A stretch of DNA of 6,402 nt from Candidatus Aerophobota bacterium (GCA_002402025.1 NVUU01000013.1:13944-20345), one strand, 5' to 3'; numbered from the stretch's first letter, positions 1-5,436 are shown. The notes: a model not told the origin generated them from the letters alone. Numbers and translations are program-made.

Positions 1-487
1 ACCTTCTTTTGGGGGCTTTAGATACGAAAGTATGGTAGGTAAAGTGCAAATTTTTATATTTTTCATCTTTGTGTGCGATAGAAAAGTCTCTTGTATCGCT
101 CTCTTCTTTGAAGAAGAGCTCGATTTCAAGAACTCTATAAGTAATATCGTTTTCACCGGGTTTTTCTTTCCTGATTTTTATGAGGTATGCAGCATCATAT
201 GAGCCTCTCATAAAAGGTGTGTAGGAGATAAGCGCTTTTTCTCTTATGGGGAAAAAAGTGTCTTTTTTACGAGAAACATCTTCCCATTTATGATTTTTTT
301 TAAGCTCTGGAAGAAGCTTTAAAAAAATAGAACTTGATGTTCTTGCAAGCTCGAGCTCTTTAATGGCTTTTATTTGTCTTTGGTAGACTTTCGCGGGCGT
401 TCCAAAAAAAACTCCTGAGCAAGTAGCTATGAGTGCTATTGCAATGAGCACTTCAAGAAGGATCATGGGTCTTTTGGTTTTCCTCAT
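1..487 (-). CDS. Type IV prepilin-like / type II secretion pseudopilin, 3' end outside window
   Basis: Reading the minus strand from the ATG at 487-485 gives 162 codons without a stop up to the window edge, so the C-terminus is missing. The N-terminus is MRKTKRPMILLEVLIAIAL: a short basic leader (four Lys/Arg in six residues) followed by about 19 hydrophobic residues with Glu12. If cleaved after Pro7, Glu falls at mature position +5, as in type IV prepilins and type II secretion pseudopilins. These insert in the inner membrane and are processed by a PilD-type peptidase. Residue -1 is Pro rather than the usual Gly. The rest (about 30-162) is hydrophilic and Lys/Glu rich, consistent with a globular minor-pseudopilin head. 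An in-frame TAA at 520-518 limits the start; there is no clear Shine-Dalgarno. Chlamydiae encode a type II secretion locus (gspD-G) with small pseudopilins, which fits. Which pseudopilin (H, I, J or K-like) cannot be told from the fragment. Confidence 0.8.
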   Translation of the reverse strand, partial: MRKTKRPMILLEVLIAIALIATCSGVFFGTPAKVYQRQIKAIKELELARTSSSIFLKLLPELKKNHKWEDVSRKKDTFFPIREKALISYTPFMRGSYDAAYLIKIRKEKPGENDITYRVLEIELFFKEESDTRDFSIAHKDEKYKNLHFTYHTFVSKAPKRR

Positions 488-514
488 AGCGGACCGTATA
501 AAGTTAAGGAAGTA

Positions 515-543
515 AGTTTAGCATACACAGTAAAAGGAGACAA
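515..543 (-). promoter_or_regulatory. Candidate sigma66/sigma70-type promoter for the pseudopilin gene
   Basis: On the minus strand TTGTCT (543-538) and TAAACT (520-515) are separated by 17 bases, each matching four of six consensus positions. Transcription would start near 508, giving a leader of about 20 bases before the ATG at 487. Spacing and position are good, the boxes only moderate. It is assigned from sequence alone. Confidence 0.4.
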
Positions 544-586
544 TTTATTGGGAGTTAAACTTTGAAAGAGGACTTTCTAAATAAAT

Positions 587-615
587 TTGACTAAATTTTG
601 TAATAGATTTAGTAT
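587..615 (+). promoter_or_regulatory. Candidate sigma66/sigma70-type promoter upstream of the acidic protein gene
   Basis: TTGACT at 587-592 (five of six consensus) is followed after exactly 17 bases by TAGTAT at 610-615 (four of six). Transcription would start near 622 and produce a leader of roughly 195 bases that contains the inverted repeat at 693-761. The AT-rich setting makes chance matches likely, but the box quality and exact spacing make this the best plus-strand candidate in the gap. Confidence 0.4.
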
Positions 616-692
616 TGTGGTAATTGTTACAAAGAATATTTAAATCAATAAGCCGTCATATTAGCTCATATAAGGTTTAGTAAGGTCAAGTA

Positions 693-761
693 AATATACC
701 CAGATGATGATAAGATAGTTATATCTGGCAACCAACAGTGTGTACAAACAGTGGGTATATT
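693..761 (+). repeat. 10-base perfect inverted repeat with nested hairpin in the leader
   Basis: AATATACCCA at 693-702 is the exact reverse complement of TGGGTATATT at 752-761. The interior holds a second hairpin, AGATA (713-717) / TATCT (722-726) with loop GTTA, and a direct repeat AACAGTG at 734-740 and 747-753 (13-base period). It could fold as a branched RNA structure in a long 5' leader or act as a DNA site. It matches no riboswitch class I recognise. Confidence 0.45.
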
Positions 762-807
762 GAGAGGCAGACAGATTAGTTTTAAGTAATTCGCCCTTTG
801 GCGACAC

Positions 808-811
808 AAGG
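808..811 (+). promoter_or_regulatory. Ribosome binding site of the acidic protein gene
   Basis: AAGG lies 6 bases before the ATG at 818. This supports 818 over the in-frame ATG at 857 as the translation start, because no comparable purine-rich site precedes 857. Confidence 0.5.
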
Positions 812-817
812 CAACAT

Positions 818-1801
818 ATGAGCTTTCAAGGAAGAGCGTGGTATAATTTACTTCGCATGAACCACAAAGAAGATCCGACAACTGAAGTTGAGAATTGGCA
901 AATAGCTGACTATAGATCGTCTCCTGTTTCGGAACTTTTTAAATCTTTAAAAGATCTAGGCTTGCATCTAGATGTAGACAGTATTCTTCTGTATACAGAA
1001 AAATGCACCTGCCCTGAAGAGCTTGCTGAGTGTTTACTTGGAGATGCCGATGATGTTGATAAACTTGAGCGCAGCTATTTGATTCTATTTGAGCTGTGGA
1101 GAAGGTTGTGTACGCATAAGCAGTCTCTATCTATTTTCTGCGACGAACTAGATGTGCAGATAGAGCTCTACGACAGTGGCTCTGAAAATGACGATTTGCT
1201 CATCCAGATGCTAACAGAGCTTGAAGATATCTTAGATAAGCAAGCTGATGAGGGAGAGAACCCGAAAATCATGTTCAAGTTGATCTCTTCTTTCCTCGCA
1301 CATGATTTAGAAACGTTCTTGTATGATTTTTCAACAAGGCAGATAGAGGCTCAAAATGATGTGGTAGCATCAGAGCTTGTTGATGGGTATTATGCCTATG
1401 TGCAGGATGAGATGTGGTCTGATTTTTTAAGAGTCAGGCTTGTGGCGCTCGCAGATTATAGCGAGGCAACAACGCTCTTGCAAAGGCTTCTTGAGAAAAT
1501 TCAAGACGAGCCAAACCTTGATCTGCTTTTTGAGATTCTGCGCTACCTTACCTACGAAGAGGAAATCCCTCTTTTCTATAATGTCTTTGAGCTGTCAGAA
1601 AACCTTCTTGAGAAGGAAGAAGATTTTCACACGATGCTTGAGATTATAGCCAACTACTTCAATGCTCTTGATAGAGAGGAAGAAGATCTTATCAATGAGA
1701 TGATGGAGCGAAGAAAAAATGAAGATTGTGAGAAACAATTCCAGATAGCTGATCCAGACCTTCTGAAGATAAAAAAGCTTTTAGAAACGATATCAGTCTA
1801 G
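818..1801 (+). CDS. Conserved-looking acidic, all-helical protein of unknown function
   Basis: I do not recognise a named family. The 327-residue product is strongly acidic: by hand count 74 Asp/Glu against 30 Lys/Arg. Almost no Pro or Gly interrupts long amphipathic stretches of the form LLxxLxxLxDxE, which suggests an alpha-solenoid or helical-bundle fold. There is no signal peptide or membrane segment, so a cytoplasmic protein is likely. Acidic clusters occur near residues 76-84, 122-146 and 267-297. The start at 818 has AAGG 6 bases upstream. Met14 (857) is an alternative, but the intervening residues (WYNLLR) look like protein rather than leader. The gene is monocistronic, read toward and overlapping the phosphoesterase gene by 9 bases. 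The acidic composition resembles that of some chaperones and adaptors, but that is only analogy. Real coding is supported by length and the consistent amphipathic pattern. Confidence 0.85.
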   Translation: MSFQGRAWYNLLRMNHKEDPTTEVENWQIADYRSSPVSELFKSLKDLGLHLDVDSILLYTEKCTCPEELAECLLGDADDVDKLERSYLILFELWRRLCTHKQSLSIFCDELDVQIELYDSGSENDDLLIQMLTELEDILDKQADEGENPKIMFKLISSFLAHDLETFLYDFSTRQIEAQNDVVASELVDGYYAYVQDEMWSDFLRVRLVALADYSEATTLLQRLLEKIQDEPNLDLLFEILRYLTYEEEIPLFYNVFELSENLLEKEEDFHTMLEIIANYFNALDREEEDLINEMMERRKNEDCEKQFQIADPDLLKIKKLLETISV

Positions 1802-2548
1802 GATAAGTTTTGGTTTAAAGTCTAAATAGTCAGAAGAAGTTAAGAAATATTCACATTTTTTTGTTCTACCAAAGAGCTTTTTCTTTGTGTTTAGGTTATG
1901 TAGATGTCCAAACACGCAATAATCAATATGATAGGCTTCTATAAGACTTGAGGCTTTAGTTTGTTTTAGGTCAAGGCCGATCGGGGGGTAGTGTGTCATT
2001 GCGATGCGGTATTTTGCGCTTTTGCAAAGGGTATCAAGGCTTAGCTGTAGTCTTTGCAGCTCCCTTGCAAAGACTTTCTCATTCTCTTTTTTGATCTCTT
2101 TAAAATCCCTTTCTTCTTTTTTAATAAGAGGGTTTTCTTTTATTTCGATGATTTCTTTGAAGCTAAATTCGGGAGTGTCCCAAAGTCTTGATCCACCGAT
2201 TGTTACATTTTTCTTTGTGAAGGAGTTATTATGGATGAGATGCACTGTGTCTGGCAGGATTTTTTTAAGCTTTGAGTAAGAAGACCACCAGTAGTCGTGG
2301 TTGCCTTTTAGCAGAAGCTTTGTTCCAGGAAGTTTTGCGACCCACTGCAGATCGACAAGAGCATCTTCAAGTTTTGTTGCCCATGAAATGTCTCCAGCTA
2401 TCAAAAGAAGATCTTCCTGTTTTACCTGCGCGTGGCAATGTGTCTCGATTGCCTCTGTCCAGTTCTTCCAGTTTTCTCCAAAGGCTTCCATGCTCTTATT
2501 TTTCAGTGCAAAAGAAAGGTGGAAATCAGCAAGGGCAAATACTTTCAT
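1793..2548 (-). CDS. Calcineurin-like metallophosphoesterase, COG1768-type predicted phosphohydrolase
   Basis: This 251-residue cytosolic enzyme carries the full metallophosphoesterase motif set for a two-metal centre: D8-x-H10 in ALADFHLS, G52-D53 in LLLIAGDISWA, GNHD at 82-85 followed by YWW, H186 in MTHYPP and G214-H-L-H217. GDISWA and GNHDYWWSS are hallmarks of the COG1768 group of predicted phosphohydrolases. The substrate is unknown, and phosphodiester or phosphomonoester hydrolysis is only the family expectation. All metal ligands appear present and the length is normal. The start chosen is ATG 2548-2546. A TTG nine bases further upstream (2557) would add three residues; neither has a good Shine-Dalgarno. 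It lies 62 bases after glgC on the same strand, probably co-transcribed, and I recall a phosphoesterase next to glgC in Chlamydia too. Its 3' end overlaps the acidic protein gene by 9 bases. Confidence 0.93.
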   Translation of the reverse strand: MKVFALADFHLSFALKNKSMEAFGENWKNWTEAIETHCHAQVKQEDLLLIAGDISWATKLEDALVDLQWVAKLPGTKLLLKGNHDYWWSSYSKLKKILPDTVHLIHNNSFTKKNVTIGGSRLWDTPEFSFKEIIEIKENPLIKKEERDFKEIKKENEKVFARELQRLQLSLDTLCKSAKYRIAMTHYPPIGLDLKQTKASSLIEAYHIDYCVFGHLHNLNTKKKLFGRTKKCEYFLTSSDYLDFKPKLILD

Positions 2549-2587
2549 GAGGATCAATGGTTCTATTGATAAGCTTTTAGATTATGG

Positions 2588-2618
2588 AAAAACTCTCTTA
2601 AAAACAATGATTAGAGAA
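2588..2618 (-). terminator. Weak terminator-like hairpin after glgC
   Basis: On the minus strand TCTCT (2617-2613, overlapping the glgC stop) can pair with AGAGA (2598-2594) around a 14-base AT-rich loop. A run of five T follows at 2592-2588. The stem is short and the loop large, so at most this is an attenuator between glgC and the phosphoesterase gene, or chance. Confidence 0.2.
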
Positions 2619-3921
2619 CAAAATTATCGGGAAGTGTTGTTCCTGATGCGACGATGATGATGCCATCTCTTATGTAGACGCCATCTGAGTCGTAGGTTTC
2701 TAGATTGTCTTTATTGATGAGTTTTACATTGTCTCCGATAAGAACATGCTCATCGATGATAGCTTTTTCTATCTGGCAGTTTTCTCCTATGGAGAAAGAC
2801 TCTGGCAGATGGTCTGCCATAGAAGATGGGGGCTCATAAAACTGATTGCCAATCACAATGGTATTTCTGATGATGGTGCCTTTTTTCACATGTGATCTTA
2901 AGCCAAGCATGCTATGTGTAACTTCAAGAGCTTCTATATGAGATCCTTGACAAAGAATAGAGTTTTCTATTTTTGTGCTGCAGACTCTTGCACATGGAAG
3001 ATTTACAGGGTTTGCAAAGATGGGAAAAGATTCGTTGTAAAGATCGAGGCCAAGGTGGTTCCTTGTGAGAGCAAGGTTCGCCTCATAGTAGGAAGAGATC
3101 GTCCCGATATCTTCCCAGTATCCATCATAATAGAAGGCAGCTGTTTTCCCTTTATTGATTTGAGAGGTGATCAGGTGCCGTCCAAAGTCATCTCTTTTAT
3201 CCTCTTCAAGAAGTTTAAAAAGAGCATCTTTTTTAAAGATGTAAATACCCATAGAGCCGAGGTAGTGATGCTCCTTTGGGTCTTTAAATTCTTTCTCTCT
3301 TAAGAACTCTTCAGAGACTCGGTAGTTTTTTAAGATTTTTTGGTCTTGTGGTTTTTCGACAAAATCCATTACATCGTAGCTTTCATCAACTCTTACAAGC
3401 CCCATGCGTTTCGCTTCTTTTTCCTTAACGGGGAGTGTTGCGATGGTAAGGTCTGCTTCTTTTTCCTTTGCGAACTTCACCATGGCATGAAGATCCATGT
3501 TATAGAGCTGATCTCCTGATAAGATTAAGAAATATTCGGAGGGGCACTCTTTAAAGACTTCAAGGTTTTTGCGGATAGCATCTGCTGTTCCTTTGTACCA
3601 GTTGAGGCCCTTCTCATTTTCTTCTGGGTGAAGGAAAGAGAGCATAGCTCCTTGTATATGATCGAACTGGAACGTTTCTTTAATATGGTGGTTTAGGGAG
3701 GTAGAGAAGTACTGTGAGATGATGTAGATTTGTTTGATGCCAGAGTTTAGAGAGTTTGAGATAGGGATATCGATAAGCCTATATCTTCCTGCGAAGCAAA
3801 CGTTTGGTTTGCAGCGCTTTTCAGTTAAAGGGTAGAGTCTTGTACCCTGGCCACCGGCGAGGATAATCGTTGCGACATCATCAACTAAACTGATTTGTTT
3901 CTTGTGAGGAAACTTTCTCAT
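2611..3921 (-). CDS. glgC: Glucose-1-phosphate adenylyltransferase (ADP-glucose pyrophosphorylase)
   Basis: GlgC converts glucose-1-phosphate and ATP to ADP-glucose and pyrophosphate, the first committed step of bacterial glycogen synthesis, in the cytosol. The 436-residue product has the full architecture. The N-terminal nucleotidyltransferase domain has GGQGTRLYPLT (23-33), the KPNVCFAGRYRLIDIPISN region (38-56), WYKGTADAIRKN (108-119), catalytic Asp137 in LSGDQLYNMD, the glucose-1-phosphate-binding FVEKP (187-191), GSMGIYIF (222-229) and DGYWEDIGT (266-274). A left-handed beta-helix domain follows from about 300 to the DNFVL end. Length is typical and no key residue is missing. Start: ATG at 3921, with an in-frame TAG only eight codons upstream and no Shine-Dalgarno. 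It heads a likely two-gene unit with the phosphoesterase. An intact glgC argues for the classical GlgC route in this organism rather than a replacement route such as GlgE. Product assignment is firm. Confidence 0.97.
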   Translation of the reverse strand: MRKFPHKKQISLVDDVATIILAGGQGTRLYPLTEKRCKPNVCFAGRYRLIDIPISNSLNSGIKQIYIISQYFSTSLNHHIKETFQFDHIQGAMLSFLHPEENEKGLNWYKGTADAIRKNLEVFKECPSEYFLILSGDQLYNMDLHAMVKFAKEKEADLTIATLPVKEKEAKRMGLVRVDESYDVMDFVEKPQDQKILKNYRVSEEFLREKEFKDPKEHHYLGSMGIYIFKKDALFKLLEEDKRDDFGRHLITSQINKGKTAAFYYDGYWEDIGTISSYYEANLALTRNHLGLDLYNESFPIFANPVNLPCARVCSTKIENSILCQGSHIEALEVTHSMLGLRSHVKKGTIIRNTIVIGNQFYEPPSSMADHLPESFSIGENCQIEKAIIDEHVLIGDNVKLINKDNLETYDSDGVYIRDGIIIVASGTTLPDNFVL

Positions 3922-3931
3922 ATAAGCTATT

Positions 3932-3937
3932 ATTATA
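3932..3937 (-). promoter_or_regulatory. Perfect -10 box just upstream of glgC
   Basis: The minus strand reads TATAAT at 3937-3932, leaving only 10 bases to the glgC ATG. Initiation 6-7 bases downstream would give a leader of about 4-5 bases, which agrees with the absence of a Shine-Dalgarno. The -35 position (about 3955-3960, TTAGAT) is poor and falls within the 3949-3972 inverted repeat, so an activator or a different upstream promoter is possible. Confidence 0.35.
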
Positions 3938-3948
3938 ATAATCTAAGC

Positions 3949-3972
3949 CTACTGATCTAACGAAATCAGTAG
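3949..3972. repeat. 8-base perfect inverted repeat at the glgC promoter
   Basis: CTACTGAT (3949-3956) and ATCAGTAG (3965-3972) are exact reverse complements with an 8-base spacer. The element overlaps the -35 position relative to the TATAAT of glgC, where a dimeric regulator could act. It is not followed by a T run in the glgC direction, and on the plus strand it precedes A6 rather than T, so it does not look like a terminator. Confidence 0.4.
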
Positions 3973-4148
3973 AAAAAACAGTGTTCTGTTCTAGTTTACT
4001 GTATATAGAAAAATAATTTTAAAATCCATTACAACTTACATCAAAATGGATGATCTAATTATAGATCTCTTTATTTAATTAACTTAGATTATTAAAGATA
4101 ATTTTAGTTGGATTATAGGTGGATTTGCTTATAAACAGCTCAAATATC

Positions 4149-4177
4149 TTAAAATAAATTCTTTAACTTGTTATAAT
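4149..4177 (+). promoter_or_regulatory. Candidate promoter of the 112-residue protein gene
   Basis: TTAAAA (4149-4154, four of six consensus) and a perfect TATAAT (4172-4177) are separated by 17 bases. Initiation near 4184 gives a leader of about 26 bases carrying AGAGG. This is the best-formed promoter in the window. Confidence 0.55.
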
Positions 4178-4197
4178 GGATATGTAAGCAACCAAGT

Positions 4198-4202
4198 AGA
4201 GG
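4198..4202 (+). promoter_or_regulatory. Ribosome binding site of the 112-residue protein gene
   Basis: AGAGG lies 7 bases before the ATG at 4210. Together with the promoter at 4149-4177 it fixes this start and shows that the short frame is probably a real gene. Confidence 0.55.
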
Positions 4203-4209
4203 CTAAAAA

Positions 4210-4548
4210 ATGTCATATAACGCTGGATCATTCATCCTTTCTCTAGAGGAGTATTCCGAAAACCCTGATAATCAGGCAATTGTATCATTAGATGAAGGTG
4301 GATATACCTCGCTCGATGTTCTATATGCCTGTATGACAGGTTTGGTACTAGAGCCTACCCTTCCGGGGATGGTTCCTGCCCTTATCGAGTCAGAACTTCC
4401 AAAAAAACTATCTGAACTGGAGAGCCTTAGGGTCAAAAATGCACTAAAGGCGGTCTATAAAAATATCAGAAAAGAGTTCAGGAAAGACTTTTCTAAGAAA
4501 GTGGAAGATTCAGCTATTGAGATCTCAGAAGACGATCTACTCTACTAG
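4210..4548 (+). CDS. Small hypothetical protein, 112 residues
   Basis: I do not recognise this protein. Its first half is neutral to acidic with a mildly hydrophobic patch (about 38-58, LYACMTGLVLEPTLPGMVPAL) that is broken by Pro and Gly and too weak to call a membrane segment. The second half (about 64-100) is a predicted amphipathic helix rich in Lys, Arg and Glu, ending in an acidic tail (EISEDDLLY). There is no signal peptide. Evidence that it is real: a well-spaced promoter with perfect TATAAT, an AGAGG ribosome binding site, and a stop codon sitting in a strong palindrome shared with the converging gene. It is divergent from glgC and convergent with the HEAT-like gene, so it is monocistronic. 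The small size, charged helix and acidic tail would fit an adaptor or chaperone-type protein, but nothing specific supports that. Confidence 0.75.
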   Translation: MSYNAGSFILSLEEYSENPDNQAIVSLDEGGYTSLDVLYACMTGLVLEPTLPGMVPALIESELPKKLSELESLRVKNALKAVYKNIRKEFRKDFSKKVEDSAIEISEDDLLY

Positions 4549-4563
4549 TCCCGTGGGACTAGT
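4544..4563. terminator. Near-perfect palindrome at convergent gene ends, putative bidirectional terminator
   Basis: ACTAGTCCC (4544-4552) and GGGACTAGT (4555-4563) are exact inverted copies separated by GT, so a transcript from either strand folds into a GC-containing hairpin of about 8 base pairs with a CGTG loop. A further CCC makes GGGACTAGTCCC (4555-4566) a second palindrome and gives a direct repeat of ACTAGTCCC (4544 and 4558). Both flanking stop codons lie inside the arms. No proper T run follows on either strand (only TTTT at 4571 on plus), so termination efficiency is uncertain. Confidence 0.6.
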
Positions 4564-5434
4564 CCCAAGCTTTTGCGATAAGGTTCATCTCAAACTTAAT
4601 GAATCCATTAAGACCTTTTGCAATTTTTTTGAACTCGTCTTTTTGCACATCGCTCTTAAGTCCTGAGCAGCCGAGGATAAGGTAGTTTGCAAAAGACTCA
4701 TTATTTCTCACATCTTGATCTTTTAAAAGTGTAAGGCAAGCATTTGCAATTTCAGAACATTCGGGCATAGAAGTAAGAACGATTGCTGCATGTTCATTGT
4801 CTCTTGAGATAGGCAAGTGTACCATTCTTCTTATGAGAAACTTACGTGCTGTGTTTCCAAAAGAAGAAAGCGCCATGATCATTGCTTCGTCTGTGAAGAA
4901 ATTCTCTTGTCCCATCGCTTCGAAAAGGGGAGGGATTGCTTTTTCATCTTTGATGTTAGAAAGTACTTCTGCAGAAAAGATAGGAGTTCTTCCATATCCT
5001 GGGAAAAGGGGATCATAGAGTTTATCTGTGTGCAAAAGATCAACAAGGGGTTTAACAGCAGCTTTGCCATGAGCGCTCAGGGCTTTGATTTCTTTTTCAG
5101 GGTAATTTTCTTCTGACAGGATGAGATCGCTTATCAGAATAGAGAGTTTTGTTGTGTTTTTGTCTTCATAGATATCGCGCAGCGATAGATACATATTCTT
5201 TGCTTCTTCAACACGTTCTCTTGCCTGCTCTGGCAAAAGAACCTCAGAGAGGTTTTGACCAAGCTTTTCTTCTTCAAGAAGAAGTTTTTTTATTCTTGGC
5301 GATTCAAAATCAGGCATGGTGCCCACGCCATCTTTTTCGTAATATTCTAGCATAATGGAAAAGTTGCCTCCAAAATGCACATCTCTATGCATGAGGATTT
5401 CAAGATCTATTGTATCAACGAGGGGGATATCCAT
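4559..5434 (-). CDS. HEAT-like repeat protein of unknown function
   Basis: The 291-residue product has no signal peptide or membrane segment and appears helical throughout. Residues about 96-215 show HEAT/PBS-lyase-like repeats: paired helices with the pattern xAVKPLVDLL (near 126-134), then AEVLSNIKDEKAIPPLFEAM (155-174) and DEAMIMALSSFGNTARKFLI. These are typical of protein-protein interaction scaffolds. The N-terminal part (about 1-95) contains the segment HRDVHFGG (16-23) and a charged helical stretch (about 46-90) that could be a short coiled coil. The gene starts two bases after the lipA stop, so translation is probably coupled and the two are co-transcribed. That does not prove a role in lipoylation, though a scaffold for lipoyl metabolism is conceivable. 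Only a weak purine-rich site (AAGAGA) precedes the ATG. The stop codon lies within the terminal palindrome. No enzymatic motif is seen. Confidence 0.88.
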   Translation of the reverse strand: MDIPLVDTIDLEILMHRDVHFGGNFSIMLEYYEKDGVGTMPDFESPRIKKLLLEEEKLGQNLSEVLLPEQARERVEEAKNMYLSLRDIYEDKNTTKLSILISDLILSEENYPEKEIKALSAHGKAAVKPLVDLLHTDKLYDPLFPGYGRTPIFSAEVLSNIKDEKAIPPLFEAMGQENFFTDEAMIMALSSFGNTARKFLIRRMVHLPISRDNEHAAIVLTSMPECSEIANACLTLLKDQDVRNNESFANYLILGCSGLKSDVQKDEFKKIAKGLNGFIKFEMNLIAKAWD

Positions 5435-5436
5435 AA

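Larger units (their letters stand above)
488..817. other. Divergent intergenic region without a gene
   Basis: These 330 bases separate the start of the minus-strand pseudopilin gene from the start of the plus-strand acidic protein gene. No tRNA-like fold or convincing reading frame is visible. The region holds one promoter candidate in each direction (543-515 minus, 587-615 plus), a small hairpin (GAAAG 564-568 / CTTTC 573-577), a 10-base perfect inverted repeat with a 49-base interior (693-702 / 752-761), and a short hairpin TCGCC/GGCGA at 791-804 just upstream of the ribosome binding site. Confidence 0.7.
3922..4209. other. AT-rich divergent intergenic region with clustered inverted repeats
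   Basis: These 288 bases separate the starts of glgC (minus) and the 112-residue protein gene (plus). No reading frame or structured RNA gene is evident. The region contains perfect short inverted repeats: CTACTGAT/ATCAGTAG (3949-3956/3965-3972), AACAG/CTGTT (3977-3981/3986-3990), ATCCATT/AATGGAT (4024-4030/4045-4051) and GATCTA/TAGATC (4052-4057/4062-4067). The pentamer TGGAT occurs five times counting both strands (4024, 4047, 4109, 4120, 4177). The cluster could hold operators controlling one or both genes. Very high AT content makes some of the palindromes expected by chance. Confidence 0.6.

Noticed and set aside
534..566. AAGGAG followed by a possible TTG-started mini-frame on the plus strand
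   Set aside because: The frame closes after about five codons (TTG to TGA) and the purine run is on the opposite strand to the pseudopilin gene, so no leader peptide is claimed.
791..804. TCGCC/GGCGA hairpin upstream of the acidic protein gene, considered as a terminator
   Set aside because: The stem is only 5 base pairs with a 4-base loop and no T run on either strand. It sits just before the ribosome binding site, so at most it affects translation initiation.
666..881. 71-codon minus-strand reading frame across the start of the acidic protein gene
   Set aside because: It overlaps the promoter-leader region and the real start at 818, has a Cys- and Leu-rich composition without a plausible fold, and no ribosome binding site.
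2549..2557. TTG at 2557 as start of the phosphoesterase
   Set aside because: It adds only three residues (M-I-L) before the family-typical MKVFA start, and has no better ribosome binding site than the ATG at 2548.
1999..2657. Overlapping plus-strand frames of 91, 92 and 118 codons inside the phosphoesterase gene
   Set aside because: All are antisense to a gene with intact catalytic motifs; Ser/Phe-rich translations are typical of shadows of Lys/Glu-rich genes.
2914..3303. 129-codon plus-strand reading frame inside glgC
   Set aside because: It lies antisense within the highly conserved catalytic and hinge part of glgC; its composition follows from the complementary codons, so it is a shadow.
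4071..4110. TTAATTAA-containing AT-rich stretch considered as a replication or integration site
   Set aside because: No DnaA-box cluster, flanking direct repeats or tRNA end is visible; it is ordinary AT-rich intergenic DNA.
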